Shown: piece after piece, positions 51,761-60,182 of the stretch | Position numbering within the stretch: the first letter of the stretch is position 1 | Layout: each line of letters starts with the position of its first letter | Assembly (NCBI RefSeq): GCF_024979295.1 | Contig: NZ_JANLCJ010000005.1 | Span: 310,001 to 374,000, forward strand | Direction of reading: 5' to 3' | Length of the DNA stretch: 64,000 nucleotides | Source: Herbiconiux daphne | GTDB taxonomy: Bacteria; Actinomycetota; Actinomycetes; Actinomycetales; Microbacteriaceae | Translations under genes and position numbers: made by a program | The notes under the pieces: generated by a model | Databases searched by the model: none | Told to the model about the DNA's origin: nothing | Seen by the model: the letters and a program-made list of their open reading frames with translations, nothing else

Positions 51761-51988
51761 TCAGTCGTCGTCGTCGTCGTCGTCCTCTTCGATGCCGATC
51801 AGCGCGATGTCGACGCCGGGAGTGATCAGCAGCCGCGTGCGCTGGGCGAGTCCCTCGCCGTAGTTGACGGTCAGCCAGACGCGGCCACCGGCATCCAGCC
51901 CCGCGTCGATCTCGTTCTGCACGTCGTCGACCGAGCGGTGGCCGATCGAATACGGCAGGCCGCCGTAGAAGATGTTGACGCGTTTCAT
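51761..51988 (-). CDS. Small hypothetical protein with poly-Asp tail
   Basis: 75 aa. Ends in two Glu and seven Asp coded by GTC repeats on the plus strand (51764-51784), a potential slippage site. Body: GGLPYSIGHRSVDDVQNEID and GRVWLTVNYGEG. ATG overlaps the stop of the DUF7882-like gene (ATGA). Unknown function; last gene of the DGK operon. Confidence 0.55.
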   Translation of the reverse strand: MKRVNIFYGGLPYSIGHRSVDDVQNEIDAGLDAGGRVWLTVNYGEGLAQRTRLLITPGVDIALIGIEEDDDDDDD

Positions 51989-52314
51989 TCGTGCGCCTCC
52001 TGCGGTTGTTCGACGCGTTCCTCGGGCTCGGAGACGAGCTGCAGGCCCTGCGGCGAGTTGGCGGTGAGCATCAGCTGGTCGACCCAGACCCGGTTGATGG
52101 TGGGTTGGCGGCTGCCGTAGAACTTGAACGAGATGGGGATGACGGGGTGGATCCAGATGGTCGTGCGCCCGTCGCCGCTCGCCGGGTCGTCTTTCCAGCC
52201 GAAGAAGAACGCTTCACCGCGCCGCAGCTTGGCGCCGATCACGAGCTGCAGATGGGCGAGCGTGCGATCGTCGAAGTCGACCGAGAGGGTCGAGTCGTAG
52301 GTCAGTTTTCCCAT
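51985..52314 (-). CDS. DUF7882-like small protein
   Basis: 109 aa. LTYDSTLSVDFDDRTLAHLQLVIGAKLRRGEAFFFGWKDDP, IWIHPVIPISFKFYGSRQPTINRVWVDQLMLTAN matches the DUF7882 group, earlier mis-named ATP-dependent DNA ligase in Microbacteriaceae. No nucleotidyltransferase Lys motif, so ligase activity is not supported. 13 bp after the 111-aa gene. Confidence 0.6.
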   Translation of the reverse strand: MGKLTYDSTLSVDFDDRTLAHLQLVIGAKLRRGEAFFFGWKDDPASGDGRTTIWIHPVIPISFKFYGSRQPTINRVWVDQLMLTANSPQGLQLVSEPEERVEQPQEAHE

Positions 52315-52327
52315 GGCAGGTCACCTC

Positions 52328-52663
52328 TCACAGCTCGTCCACCTGGTTGAGGTGCTCGTCGGGCTCGCCGTCGTCGGACACCGGGCGGGCGGGACGGAGC
52401 TTGTCGGATTGCCTGGTGAGCCACTCGACCAGCTCGGGGTCGACCACCTCGTCGAACGGGCTCGACTCGGACTCGGCGACGAGCTGACTCGCCGGGCCGA
52501 TCAAGAAGTTCGCGCGCCCGATCGAGCCGTCGGCGTGCCGCACGGGGATGTAGACGGTCGCGGACTGCTCGTTCTTGGCCAGGGCGTTGGCGTATTCCAG
52601 AAGAGCGCGAGCGATCTCGGTGCCGGTCAGCAGCGAGTCGCCGGCGTAGTGGATTCTCTCCAT
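52328..52663 (-). CDS. Small hypothetical protein of the DGK operon
   Basis: 111 aa, no recognised family; RIHYAGDSLLTGTEIARALLEYANALAKNEQSATVYIP, then acidic C-terminus. ATG 52663 is 3 bp after the diacylglycerol-kinase-like stop. Such small proteins commonly sit near DUF7882-like genes in related genera. Confidence 0.55.
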   Translation of the reverse strand: MERIHYAGDSLLTGTEIARALLEYANALAKNEQSATVYIPVRHADGSIGRANFLIGPASQLVAESESSPFDEVVDPELVEWLTRQSDKLRPARPVSDDGEPDEHLNQVDEL

Positions 52664-52666
52664 GAC

Positions 52667-53728
52667 TCAATTCACCCGCGATTCTGCGTCTTCGGCAACC
52701 GCAGGGGCGGAGGTGTCAGCAGCACTCACGCTGTCGGTGCCGCCGTCGGCGCTCCGCGGCACCCGCACCGTGAGGGCGCCCGGTTCGATCCAGGTGTTGA
52801 ACGCCGTCGCCTCGCCGAAGGCGTCGCCGTCGAGCTCGATCTCCTCGGGCCGTGACAGCCGGGCGACGAACCGCGTGCCGGTCTCGTAGTGCAGGTCGCC
52901 GTCGTTGCGGCGCTCGCCGGCGAGGGCCTTGCCGGCCTTCGTGCGGCGCACGACCCCGTTCGTCCACGCGACCTTGAACCACACCCGCACCCAGCCGAGC
53001 GCGCTGCCGGGCCGCATGAGCAGCAGATCGAAGCGCCCGTCGTCGACGACCGCGTCGGGCATCAGCAGGATGTTGGCCGGCAACGACCCGCAGTTGCCCA
53101 CGATGAGGGTGTGCACGGTGGCGCGTTTGCGCGGGCCGCCGTCGAGCTGGAAGCGCAGGTGCAGTTCGTTCGGGTCGCGTAGCGACTTCACGATCGCGTC
53201 GACGTAGGCGGCCCACCCCGCTTTGGCCTTGAGGTCGTCGTCGGTGTTCTTGATCATCTTGGCGTCGATGCCCATGCCGGCCATCACCACGAAGACGTGG
53301 CGGTCGCGCGACCGGTCTTCACGCTCGATGTCGACGACCCCGAGGTCGATGGCGCGGTCGTCGCCGGTGAAGGCGACGTTCAGCGAGTGGGCCATGTCGT
53401 CGAGCGTGAGCTTCAGGTTGCGCGCGAGCAGGTTGCCTGTGCCCGAGGGCAGCAAGGCGAGGGTGGCGTCGCTGCCGCGCAGAGCCTCGGCCACCGCACG
53501 CACGGTGCCGTCGCCGCCGGCCGCGATGACGAGGTCGGCGCCGGCCTCGAGCGCCTGGCGGGTCACCTCCTGGCCGACGTCGTCGACGGATGTCTCGAAC
53601 CACAGCGTCTCACCCCAGCCGGCGGCGCGCTGCTCGGCGCCGACGGCGCTCCGCAGGGCGTCGATGTCGACCTTGATCGGATTGTAGACGACGGCGGCGG
53701 TCTTGGTGGCGAGGAGTTGCTCGGTCAA
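52667..53728 (-). CDS. Diacylglycerol kinase-like lipid kinase
   Basis: 353 aa. N-terminal kinase domain: AVVYNPIKVD, AAGGDGTVRAVAEAL (the GGDGT ATP motif at about 70), LALLPSGTGNLLARNL. A second domain contains VDDGRFDLLLMRP. Phosphorylates a lipid such as diacylglycerol or ceramide at the membrane. TTG 53728 is the best start; a longer frame upstream is a shadow. It heads a four-gene operon with three small proteins. Confidence 0.8.
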   Translation of the reverse strand: MTEQLLATKTAAVVYNPIKVDIDALRSAVGAEQRAAGWGETLWFETSVDDVGQEVTRQALEAGADLVIAAGGDGTVRAVAEALRGSDATLALLPSGTGNLLARNLKLTLDDMAHSLNVAFTGDDRAIDLGVVDIEREDRSRDRHVFVVMAGMGIDAKMIKNTDDDLKAKAGWAAYVDAIVKSLRDPNELHLRFQLDGGPRKRATVHTLIVGNCGSLPANILLMPDAVVDDGRFDLLLMRPGSALGWVRVWFKVAWTNGVVRRTKAGKALAGERRNDGDLHYETGTRFVARLSRPEEIELDGDAFGEATAFNTWIEPGALTVRVPRSADGGTDSVSAADTSAPAVAEDAESRVN

Positions 53729-53883
53729 TCGGTTCTCGATCCGTGAAGAAATGGGCGCGGGGGAGTGTGTGGCTCTCTTGTGAGTGTGGAGGCGAATTCT
53801 CGTGATGGCGACGGGTTGCAATTCGGCGAAACATCCGGATGCGGTCGTCGACCCACGCTGCAGGGCCCGTGCGAGCCGCGGCG

Positions 53884-54840
53884 TCAGCCCCAGAACGCGC
53901 GCACGGCGTCGGCGACGGCGTCGGCCTGACGGCGCCCCGCCTCGGCCGCCGGCGTGCGGGTGCCGACCAGCAGCGGGTTGGTGCCGAAGGCCCGCGCGCT
54001 CGCGTCGTCGGGCTGCACCACGAAGATCTCGCTCTGCCCGCGCAGGGTCTCGATCGTGGCCGGCAGGGTCGGGCCGGTGCCGCTCACGGTGGGCTCGGGC
54101 CCGCACGCGATCACCAGGATGCGCGCGCAGTCGGCCGCGACATCGGCGTTGGTGGCCGAGCGCATGCCGCCGTCCATGTAGGGCGAGCCCTCGATCGTGA
54201 CCGGAGAGAACACCCCCGGCACGGCGCAGCTCGCGGCGACGGCGCTCGCGAGATCGGCGCCGGAGTCGCGGTCGAACACCGTGAAATGGCCGGTCTTCGC
54301 GTCGACCGCCGTGATGCGCAGCTCGCCCTCGGGCCAGTCGGGGCCGGGTAGCAGGGGGCGGATGCGCGCGAGACTGGCCTTGTCGTCGGAGCGCTGGTAG
54401 TCCTCGAGCGCGAGTTCGCCGATGGTGCGCCGGGCGGCGGCTTCACCCTCGGTGCTCGCGACCCCGGCCGTGATGACCGCCGTGGTACGCGCGAGGTCGC
54501 GGCCTCCGCTCGGCTCGGGCGCGCCGGCCTCACCCGAGGGCTCGTCGGCCACGTAGGCCGCGTAGCTTCGCTCGAGCGAACCGGCGCGGAGCCCGGTGGC
54601 CACCACCGAGCCGGCCGAGGTGCCCACCACGACGTCGGCGTCGGCGAGACGGATGCCGCGGTCGAGCAGTTCGGCGACGAGCCCGGTCTCCCACGCGATG
54701 CCCGCGACCCCGCCCCCACCGAGCACGAGGGCGCGACGGATGGCGGCGCTGGGTGAAGCGGGAGCCGTCGCGTCGTCGGGAGCCGTCGAATCGTCGGGAG
54801 CCGTCGAGTCGTCGGGAATCGTCTGGTCGTCGTGGGGCAT
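53884..54840 (-). CDS. Patatin-like phospholipase
   Basis: 318 aa. LVLGGGGVAGIAWETGLVAELL is the oxyanion glycine loop. VVVGTSAGSVVATGL holds the nucleophile Ser in GTSAG (GxSxG). DGGMRS is the DG[GA] dyad with the Asp. N-terminus has a DDSTAP-type tandem repeat (three 18-nt copies, about 54775-54828) that is disordered. Hydrolyses phospholipid or glycolipid acyl esters; possibly linked with the lipid kinase next door. Confidence 0.8.
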   Translation of the reverse strand: MPHDDQTIPDDSTAPDDSTAPDDATAPASPSAAIRRALVLGGGGVAGIAWETGLVAELLDRGIRLADADVVVGTSAGSVVATGLRAGSLERSYAAYVADEPSGEAGAPEPSGGRDLARTTAVITAGVASTEGEAAARRTIGELALEDYQRSDDKASLARIRPLLPGPDWPEGELRITAVDAKTGHFTVFDRDSGADLASAVAASCAVPGVFSPVTIEGSPYMDGGMRSATNADVAADCARILVIACGPEPTVSGTGPTLPATIETLRGQSEIFVVQPDDASARAFGTNPLLVGTRTPAAEAGRRQADAVADAVRAFWG

Positions 54841-55023
54841 CGGGTCTCCTCGGGTCGGGCCGCGGCCGGTGCGAGTCGCGTGCGAGTGCGCTCCGTGGCC
54901 GGGCCGTTCCCATCCTGTCCCTGCTCGGGTGCCGGCGGGCGAAATGCCCGATGCGCCCGCGTTTCGCGAGTGGTTTACTGGGAGCCATCATTCACACGAA
55001 GCGGCTCGACGAGGAGGCGCATG

Positions 55024-55542
55024 ATGGAGATCCCAGCCTATGCAGGCACCGACATCGCAGGTCTGATGCACGCAGCACGAGCGGAATCGCGGCGCGTCAT
55101 GGCAGCGAACAAGGGCGATCTCGTCGCCGATCACCAGGTGATTCTCGACCGGCTGCAGAAGGCCGGCCTCATCACCGGTGACGAGGCGAAGACGCTCATC
55201 GAGCTCTACACGCTCGGTTACCAGGCCGGCGAGCCGAAGGGCGACCCGCAACGGGCGTTCTTCGAGTCGCGTGACCTCTACGACAGGCTCGCGGCGAGTG
55301 ACGCGCCGAGCCCGGTCGCCCTGGTCGTGGCCTCGGCCGCGGTCGGCTCGTTCGAGGTGTCGCAAGACCCCGGGGGCACGACGACCGTCACCATCGCCCG
55401 CCAGAGCTACGGCTCGAGCCTCGCCGGAATCGGCGCGGGCATCGGGTCGCTCATCGGTGGCCCGGCCGGTGCCGTGCTGGGCAGCGCCATCGGCGGTCTG
55501 CTCGGCGGCATCGTCGACGACAAGAAGGACAAGAAGAAATAA
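55024..55542 (+). CDS. Glycine-zipper protein, unknown function
   Basis: 172 aa. A mixed N-terminal part (KADHQVILDRLQKAGLITGDEAKTLIELYTLG resembles an EF-hand-like/helical pair) precedes the hydrophobic glycine-zipper SSLAGIGAGIGSLIGGPAGAVLGSAIGGLLGGIV and a lysine-rich tail. It may insert in or bind to membranes. AGGAGG lies 6 nt before ATG 55024; ATG 55021 is 3 nt closer. Divergent from the patatin gene. Confidence 0.6.
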   Translation: MEIPAYAGTDIAGLMHAARAESRRVMAANKGDLVADHQVILDRLQKAGLITGDEAKTLIELYTLGYQAGEPKGDPQRAFFESRDLYDRLAASDAPSPVALVVASAAVGSFEVSQDPGGTTTVTIARQSYGSSLAGIGAGIGSLIGGPAGAVLGSAIGGLLGGIVDDKKDKKK

Positions 55543-55563
55543 GGCTGCGCGCAGCTCGACGGG

Positions 55564-56586
55564 TCACTCGTTGAGGGCGCGCAGCTCGTCGACGCCGATC
55601 TGGCGCAGGTCGCCGGTCGGCCCCCAGGCCGCGCCCTGGCTGGCGCCGTCGACGTCGACATTGATGCCGGCATACTCGCCCGACGGGGTGAGGGTGAGCG
55701 GCAGTGTCACCCCGCGCTCGGTGAAGACGTCGCGCTCGACACAGTTCACACTCACCGTGCCGGCCACCTGGTCGCCGAAATGACCCACCAGGCACACGCC
55801 CTCGCGCGGATCGTCGGGGTTGTGGAAGGTGTCCTGCACCAGGGTGGCGAAGAAGGTCGCCTCGCCGATCGAGCCCACGTAGCGGATCGGCCCGGCCCCC
55901 AGGTCGGCGCCCCCGACGATGTCGATCACCTGCGTGACCGCCGGGCCGTCGGGCAGATCTCCGGGCTTGGTGAACACCTCGAGCGACGGCCGCGGTGTCA
56001 GGGCCTGAACGACGATGACGGATGCCGCCGCCACCGCGACGGCCGACACCAACCCGAGCGCCACCCCGTAGAGCACCCGCCGCCGCCGCGGCGAGGTCGG
56101 CGTTGCGGGGCGCGGGCGCTCGCCGGCGGGGAGGTCGGCGGGGCCGACATCGGGGGCGCCGAGCTCGTCGAGGTCGGGGTGGTGGGAACCGTCGGCACCC
56201 GCGGCGAGGGCGGAGCGCTCCAGCACGCCCGCCCGCCGAACCGCTGCGTCGAGGCCACGGCCGCGGTCGTGCAGGGTGGCGAGCAGCTGGTGCAGGCGCT
56301 CGCCGGCATCCGGATCGCCGCCCGGTCCGTAGACGACGCGTTCCAGCTCGCCGAGCAGGCGGCGCTCGTCGGCGCTGCCCAGCTCGCCGTCGCGCCGCTG
56401 TTCCAGCAGGGTGCGCGGGTTCGTGCCCGCGGGCAGGGTCACGGCGAGGAGGGCCTCGAGGCCGGGATCGGCGTCGAGGGTGCGCAGACACTCGCGCGCC
56501 CCCGCGGGGGAGAGCGCGCCGTCGACCCAGAACGGCGAGTCGCCGACCGGCCCGGGGTGCGTCGTTGCAGATGTGCGTGCCACCAC
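55564..56586 (-). CDS. Single-pass membrane protein, unknown function
   Basis: 340 aa. A cytoplasmic Pro-rich N-half (about 1-180) is followed by one TM helix VLYGVALGLVSAVAVAAASVIVV and an extracytoplasmic C-half (about 205-340) rich in Gly/Asp. Layout resembles RseC/anti-sigma or LytR-associated accessory proteins, but no signature is seen. GTG 56586 with AAGG upstream. Convergent with the glycine-zipper gene. Confidence 0.55.
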   Translation of the reverse strand: MVARTSATTHPGPVGDSPFWVDGALSPAGARECLRTLDADPGLEALLAVTLPAGTNPRTLLEQRRDGELGSADERRLLGELERVVYGPGGDPDAGERLHQLLATLHDRGRGLDAAVRRAGVLERSALAAGADGSHHPDLDELGAPDVGPADLPAGERPRPATPTSPRRRRVLYGVALGLVSAVAVAAASVIVVQALTPRPSLEVFTKPGDLPDGPAVTQVIDIVGGADLGAGPIRYVGSIGEATFFATLVQDTFHNPDDPREGVCLVGHFGDQVAGTVSVNCVERDVFTERGVTLPLTLTPSGEYAGINVDVDGASQGAAWGPTGDLRQIGVDELRALNE

Positions 56587-56690
56587 CTCAGCCTTGCACG
56601 GCCGAACGCGGAGCGGTGCCCGATCGGCGATAGGGTCGAACCATCGACGGCGGCCCCGGAGGGGGGAGCACCGATCGACGGGGGACATCG

Positions 56691-57377
56691 ATGCCGAACA
56701 CGTTTGCCTTGACCGCGCTGCCTGCGACCGCGCTGGCTGTGACCGCGCTGCCTGCGACCGCGCTGCCGGTCGATGCCGGGCTCGACGTCACCATGCTGCA
56801 CACCGGCGGCCTCATCGCCCTGGTGGCGATCGCGGTCACGCTGATCAGCCTGATCGTGCTGCACCTTCTGCCCACGAAACTCTCGCCGTTGCGTGATCCG
56901 GTGAGTCAGTACGGCATCACCCGCTACCGGCTGGGCTACGCGGTGGCGGCGTGGAGCGCGGCCGTCGCCGGACTCGGTGCGATCGTGGCGCTGATGACCG
57001 TGCCCGGCAGCACCGTGACGATCGTGCTGCTCGCGGTGTTCGCCGTCGCGCGGGCCGTCATCCCGGCCGTGCCCATGGATTCGCCCGGCGCACCGACGAC
57101 GCGCAGGGGCCGGATGCACAACATCCTCGCGTTCGCCGCCTTCGGCACCGTCACGGCAGCCGCCTTCGTGGCCGCCGGATGCCTGCACGACGCGGGCTTC
57201 GCCGCCGCCTCGCTCTGGTCGACCGTCATGGGCGTCGTCATGGCGGTCGGCGCGGTCGGCCTGCTGGTGGCACGGTTCGTGCCTGCGCTCTCCGGCCTGT
57301 TCGGTGCCTTCGAGCGACTCATCTACGTCGGGTTCATCGCCTGGTTCGTGGCTCTGGGCGTCGCCTTCGTCAGCTGA
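56691..57377 (+). CDS. DUF998 family membrane protein
   Basis: 228 aa with six hydrophobic helices, PTKLSPLRDPVSQYGITRYRLGYAVAAWSAAVAGLGA as DUF998 core. The N-terminus contains an in-frame tandem repeat (two about 30-nt copies, 56711-56770) coding TALPATALxV. Function unknown; see also 31278-31961. Confidence 0.75.
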   Translation: MPNTFALTALPATALAVTALPATALPVDAGLDVTMLHTGGLIALVAIAVTLISLIVLHLLPTKLSPLRDPVSQYGITRYRLGYAVAAWSAAVAGLGAIVALMTVPGSTVTIVLLAVFAVARAVIPAVPMDSPGAPTTRRGRMHNILAFAAFGTVTAAAFVAAGCLHDAGFAAASLWSTVMGVVMAVGAVGLLVARFVPALSGLFGAFERLIYVGFIAWFVALGVAFVS

Positions 57378-57404
57378 CGCGCCGCAGCAGCGGGGCGACG
57401 CGGG

Positions 57405-58226
57405 TCAGCCGGCGTCAGCGTCGGCGCCCGCGTCGGCCCCTGCGTCGGCGCCCGCGCCCGTCGCGGCGGCCAGGAACCGCCGCACCACGACCTCCAGAAA
57501 CGCGGGCTGCTCGGCGACCAGGTCGTGGGTCGCGTCGGGCACGATGCAGAGCTGCCCGCGCGGTAGCGACGTGGCGATGAGCTGACTGTGGTCGACCCGG
57601 ATGGTGTCGCGATCACCCGACACGACGAGCACGGGCGCGGTGACGCCACCGAGTGTGCGCGGGTCGATCTGCGGCTGGGTGGTCCACAACCGTCGCAGCT
57701 TGCCCAGCACCACGTCGGCGTGCTCGGGCCCGTCGGGCGAGAGTGCGTCGTAGAGATCGCGCTCCCGGTCGGGCTGCGCCGCGCCGGACTCGACCCGGCC
57801 ACTCACCGAGGCCGCGCTGACTCCGGCCCAAGGCAGGTCGCCCGAGTCGCCGGTGAACCCCGACGGATCGAGGTTGCCGCTGATCGCGACGAGCGATCGC
57901 ACACGCTCCGGATGCCGCAGCGCGAGCATCAGGCCGATCGTGGCGCCGTCGCTGTAGCCCACGACGTGCGCCGAATCGAGGGCGAGCGAGTCGAGGAAGG
58001 CCGCGGCATCCGTCACGCCCTGCTCGAAGTCGTAGGGCCCCGGAGTGTCGGCCGAACGGCCGTGCCCCGGCCGCTCGTAGGCGGCCACCCGAAAGTCGCC
58101 CGCGAGCGACCCGGCGAGCGGGCGCAGCGGCTCGAGCGAGCAGAAGCCGCCGTGCAGCACGACGAGCGGTTCGCCGGCTCCGGTCACCTCGTAGTAGAGG
58201 TCGGCCCCGCCGATCCGCACCCGCAT
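57405..58226 (-). CDS. Alpha/beta hydrolase
   Basis: 273 aa. VVLHGGFCSL, HVVGYSDGATIGLMLAL with nucleophile Ser in GYSDG, VSGDRDTIR (acid), and DATHDLV (His). The C-terminus has a GADA-type repeat (about 258-273). Only 7 bp after the siderophore-binding protein gene, so it belongs to the iron operon; it could open a ferric siderophore ester (inference). Confidence 0.8.
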   Translation of the reverse strand: MRVRIGGADLYYEVTGAGEPLVVLHGGFCSLEPLRPLAGSLAGDFRVAAYERPGHGRSADTPGPYDFEQGVTDAAAFLDSLALDSAHVVGYSDGATIGLMLALRHPERVRSLVAISGNLDPSGFTGDSGDLPWAGVSAASVSGRVESGAAQPDRERDLYDALSPDGPEHADVVLGKLRRLWTTQPQIDPRTLGGVTAPVLVVSGDRDTIRVDHSQLIATSLPRGQLCIVPDATHDLVAEQPAFLEVVVRRFLAAATGAGADAGADAGADADAG

Positions 58227-58233
58227 GCCCGGC

Positions 58234-59247
58234 TCAGAGCTTCTTCGACTCGCGCAGGATGTCGGCGAGCTCTTTCATGTGGGCGGCCTGCGACGCGTAG
58301 TCGAGCGCCGCGCCGTCCCAGGCGTAGGCCTGTCCGGCCTGCAGGGCGGGGTGCGAGGCGAACGTGGGCTGTGCGAGCAGGTCGGCCTCGCCGTAGCCCT
58401 GCACGTTGATCAGCAGCACGTCGCCGGTCATCATCTGGGCCGCGTTCTCCCAGCTGTAGATGTCCCAGTAGTAGTAGCCGTCGGGGTTGAGATCGGTGAA
58501 GTCGACGCCGAGGCTGCGGTAGAGCTCGGTCTCGGGCTCGTCGGCCGGCTTCACCACGTAGACGCCGTCGGCGTCGGCGTAGAGCTGGGTGACCTCGAGG
58601 CCGCTCTCGCCGGCGGCCGCGGTGAGATCGGCGGCCGCTGCGTCGAAGTCGGTCTTCGCGGCGGCGATGGTGTCGTCGCTCACCCCGAGCGACGAGGCCA
58701 GGCGGTTCATGCTGTCGATGACATCCGACCCCGCTCCGCCGACCTCGATCGCCACGACCGGGGCGATCTTCTCGAGCTGCGCCTGCTGCTCGACGTCGGC
58801 GACGCCGTAGTAGGCGCCCTCGGTGTCGAGAGTGCCCTCGCGGTCGGTGGGGTAGATGCCGGTGACGATGAGGTCGGGGGCCGTCTCGGCCAGCGCCTCG
58901 AGATCGATCTCGCCGTAGCTGTTGCCCACGATCGCGGTGTCGCTGAGGTCGTAATCGGCGAAGCGCGCATCGGTGGCCACGTCGGCGCGGCCGAACACGG
59001 CGACCGGGTCGATGCCGTAGCTCATCAGCCCGATGGCGTAGTCACTGTAGCTCGCGACCCGTTCGGGCTCGTGGTCGAGGGTGACCGTGGTGCCGGCGTC
59101 GTCGGTGTAGCTCCACGCCCCGGCCGAGTCGGCTCCGCCGTCGCTCGTGCCGGCGTCGGCGGTGGAGGAGCACCCTGCCAGACCCATCAGGGCGATCAGC
59201 GGGGCGAGAACGAGGGCGGTACGGCGGACGACGGCGAGATTCTTCAC
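58234..59247 (-). CDS. Iron-siderophore ABC transporter substrate-binding lipoprotein
   Basis: 337 aa, FecB/BtuF-type. Lipobox LMGLAGC (about 20-26), then WSYTDDAGTTVTLDHEPERVASYS, domain 1 GIDPVAVFG and DLIVTGIYP, domain 2 DVLLINVQG and ALQAGQAYAWDG. Binds ferric siderophore at the cell surface and hands it to the permeases. GTG 59247. An IdeR-like box precedes it. The separate promoter inside the locus lets the binder be made in excess. Confidence 0.85.
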   Translation of the reverse strand: MKNLAVVRRTALVLAPLIALMGLAGCSSTADAGTSDGGADSAGAWSYTDDAGTTVTLDHEPERVASYSDYAIGLMSYGIDPVAVFGRADVATDARFADYDLSDTAIVGNSYGEIDLEALAETAPDLIVTGIYPTDREGTLDTEGAYYGVADVEQQAQLEKIAPVVAIEVGGAGSDVIDSMNRLASSLGVSDDTIAAAKTDFDAAAADLTAAAGESGLEVTQLYADADGVYVVKPADEPETELYRSLGVDFTDLNPDGYYYWDIYSWENAAQMMTGDVLLINVQGYGEADLLAQPTFASHPALQAGQAYAWDGAALDYASQAAHMKELADILRESKKL

Positions 59248-59252
59248 GAAAG

Positions 59253-59271
59253 TTAGGTTAGCCGAACCTAA
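59253..59271. promoter_or_regulatory. IdeR/DtxR-type iron box 1
   Basis: TTAGGTTAGCCGAACCTAA, 17 of 19 positions of the consensus TTAGGTTAGGCTAACCTAA. Lies 5 bp upstream of the binding-protein start and overlaps the ATPase stop. Repression by iron-loaded IdeR/DtxR is expected. Confidence 0.8.
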
Positions 59272-60182
59272 CCTTGCATGCCAGTCCTGGCGCTAGTGCC
59301 AGTGCCATTGCCGGTGGCAGTGCCGGCATCCGGTGCCGGGTCGACGGGCACGATCAGCGGCGAGCCGGTCGACGGGTCGGCGATCACGATGGCGTCGAGG
59401 TCGAACGCCTCGCGCAGGATGCCGGGCGTCAGCACCTCCCACGGCGCCCCGTCGGCGATCACCCGGCCGCCGCCCACCACCACGAGCCGGTCGGAGTAGC
59501 GCCCGGCGAGGGTGAGGTCGTGCAGCACCATCACGACCGTGGCGCCGCGCTCGCGGTTGATCGACCTCACCAGGCGCAGCACGTCGAGCTGATGGGTGAG
59601 ATCGAGGAAGGTGGTGGGCTCGTCGAGCAAGATGATCGGTGCCTGCTGGGCGAGCACGAGGGCTATCCAGGCGCGCTGCAGCTGGCCTCCCGAAAGCGAC
59701 GCGGCGTCGCGGTCGGCGAGCTCGGTGAGCCCCGTGTCGCGAAGCGCGGCGTCGACGATGCGCGAGTCGTCGGGCGTCCAGGGCCGGAACAGGCTCTGAT
59801 GCGGGTGCCGCCCTCGTGACACGAGGTCGCGCACGCTCGTGGCCTGCGGCGTGAGCGGCTTCTGCGGCAGGATGGCCAGCTGCCGTGCGACCTCGCGCGT
59901 CGCCATCGAACGGATGCCGCGACCGCCGAGCTCCACGGCCCCCGCCGTCGGGGCCAGCAACCGCCCGAAAGCCTTGAGCAGCGTCGATTTTCCGCTGCCG
60001 TTCGCGCCGATGAGGGTCGTGATCTCGCCCGTCTCGATGCGCAGGTCGAGACCCTCGAAGACGACCGAGCGCTCGTAGGCGAGCGTCACCCCGCGCGCCT
60101 CGAGGGCGCCGGCCGGGTGGGTCGCCGGGGGCATCGCCGGAACGGCCGGCATCGGGGCGGCAGGCCTCGGGCTCGTGCTCAT
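59268..60182 (-). CDS. Siderophore ABC transporter ATP-binding protein
   Basis: 304 aa, FecE/FepC-type. Walker A GANGSGKST (about 65), signature LSGGQLQRAW, Walker B IILLDEPT, switch His in VLHDL. ATG 60182 overlaps the permease stop (ATGA). The N-terminal Pro-rich 25 residues and the Gly/Thr tail lie outside the fold. Powers uptake with the two permeases. Confidence 0.85.
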   Translation of the reverse strand: MSTSPRPAAPMPAVPAMPPATHPAGALEARGVTLAYERSVVFEGLDLRIETGEITTLIGANGSGKSTLLKAFGRLLAPTAGAVELGGRGIRSMATREVARQLAILPQKPLTPQATSVRDLVSRGRHPHQSLFRPWTPDDSRIVDAALRDTGLTELADRDAASLSGGQLQRAWIALVLAQQAPIILLDEPTTFLDLTHQLDVLRLVRSINRERGATVVMVLHDLTLAGRYSDRLVVVGGGRVIADGAPWEVLTPGILREAFDLDAIVIADPSTGSPLIVPVDPAPDAGTATGNGTGTSARTGMQG

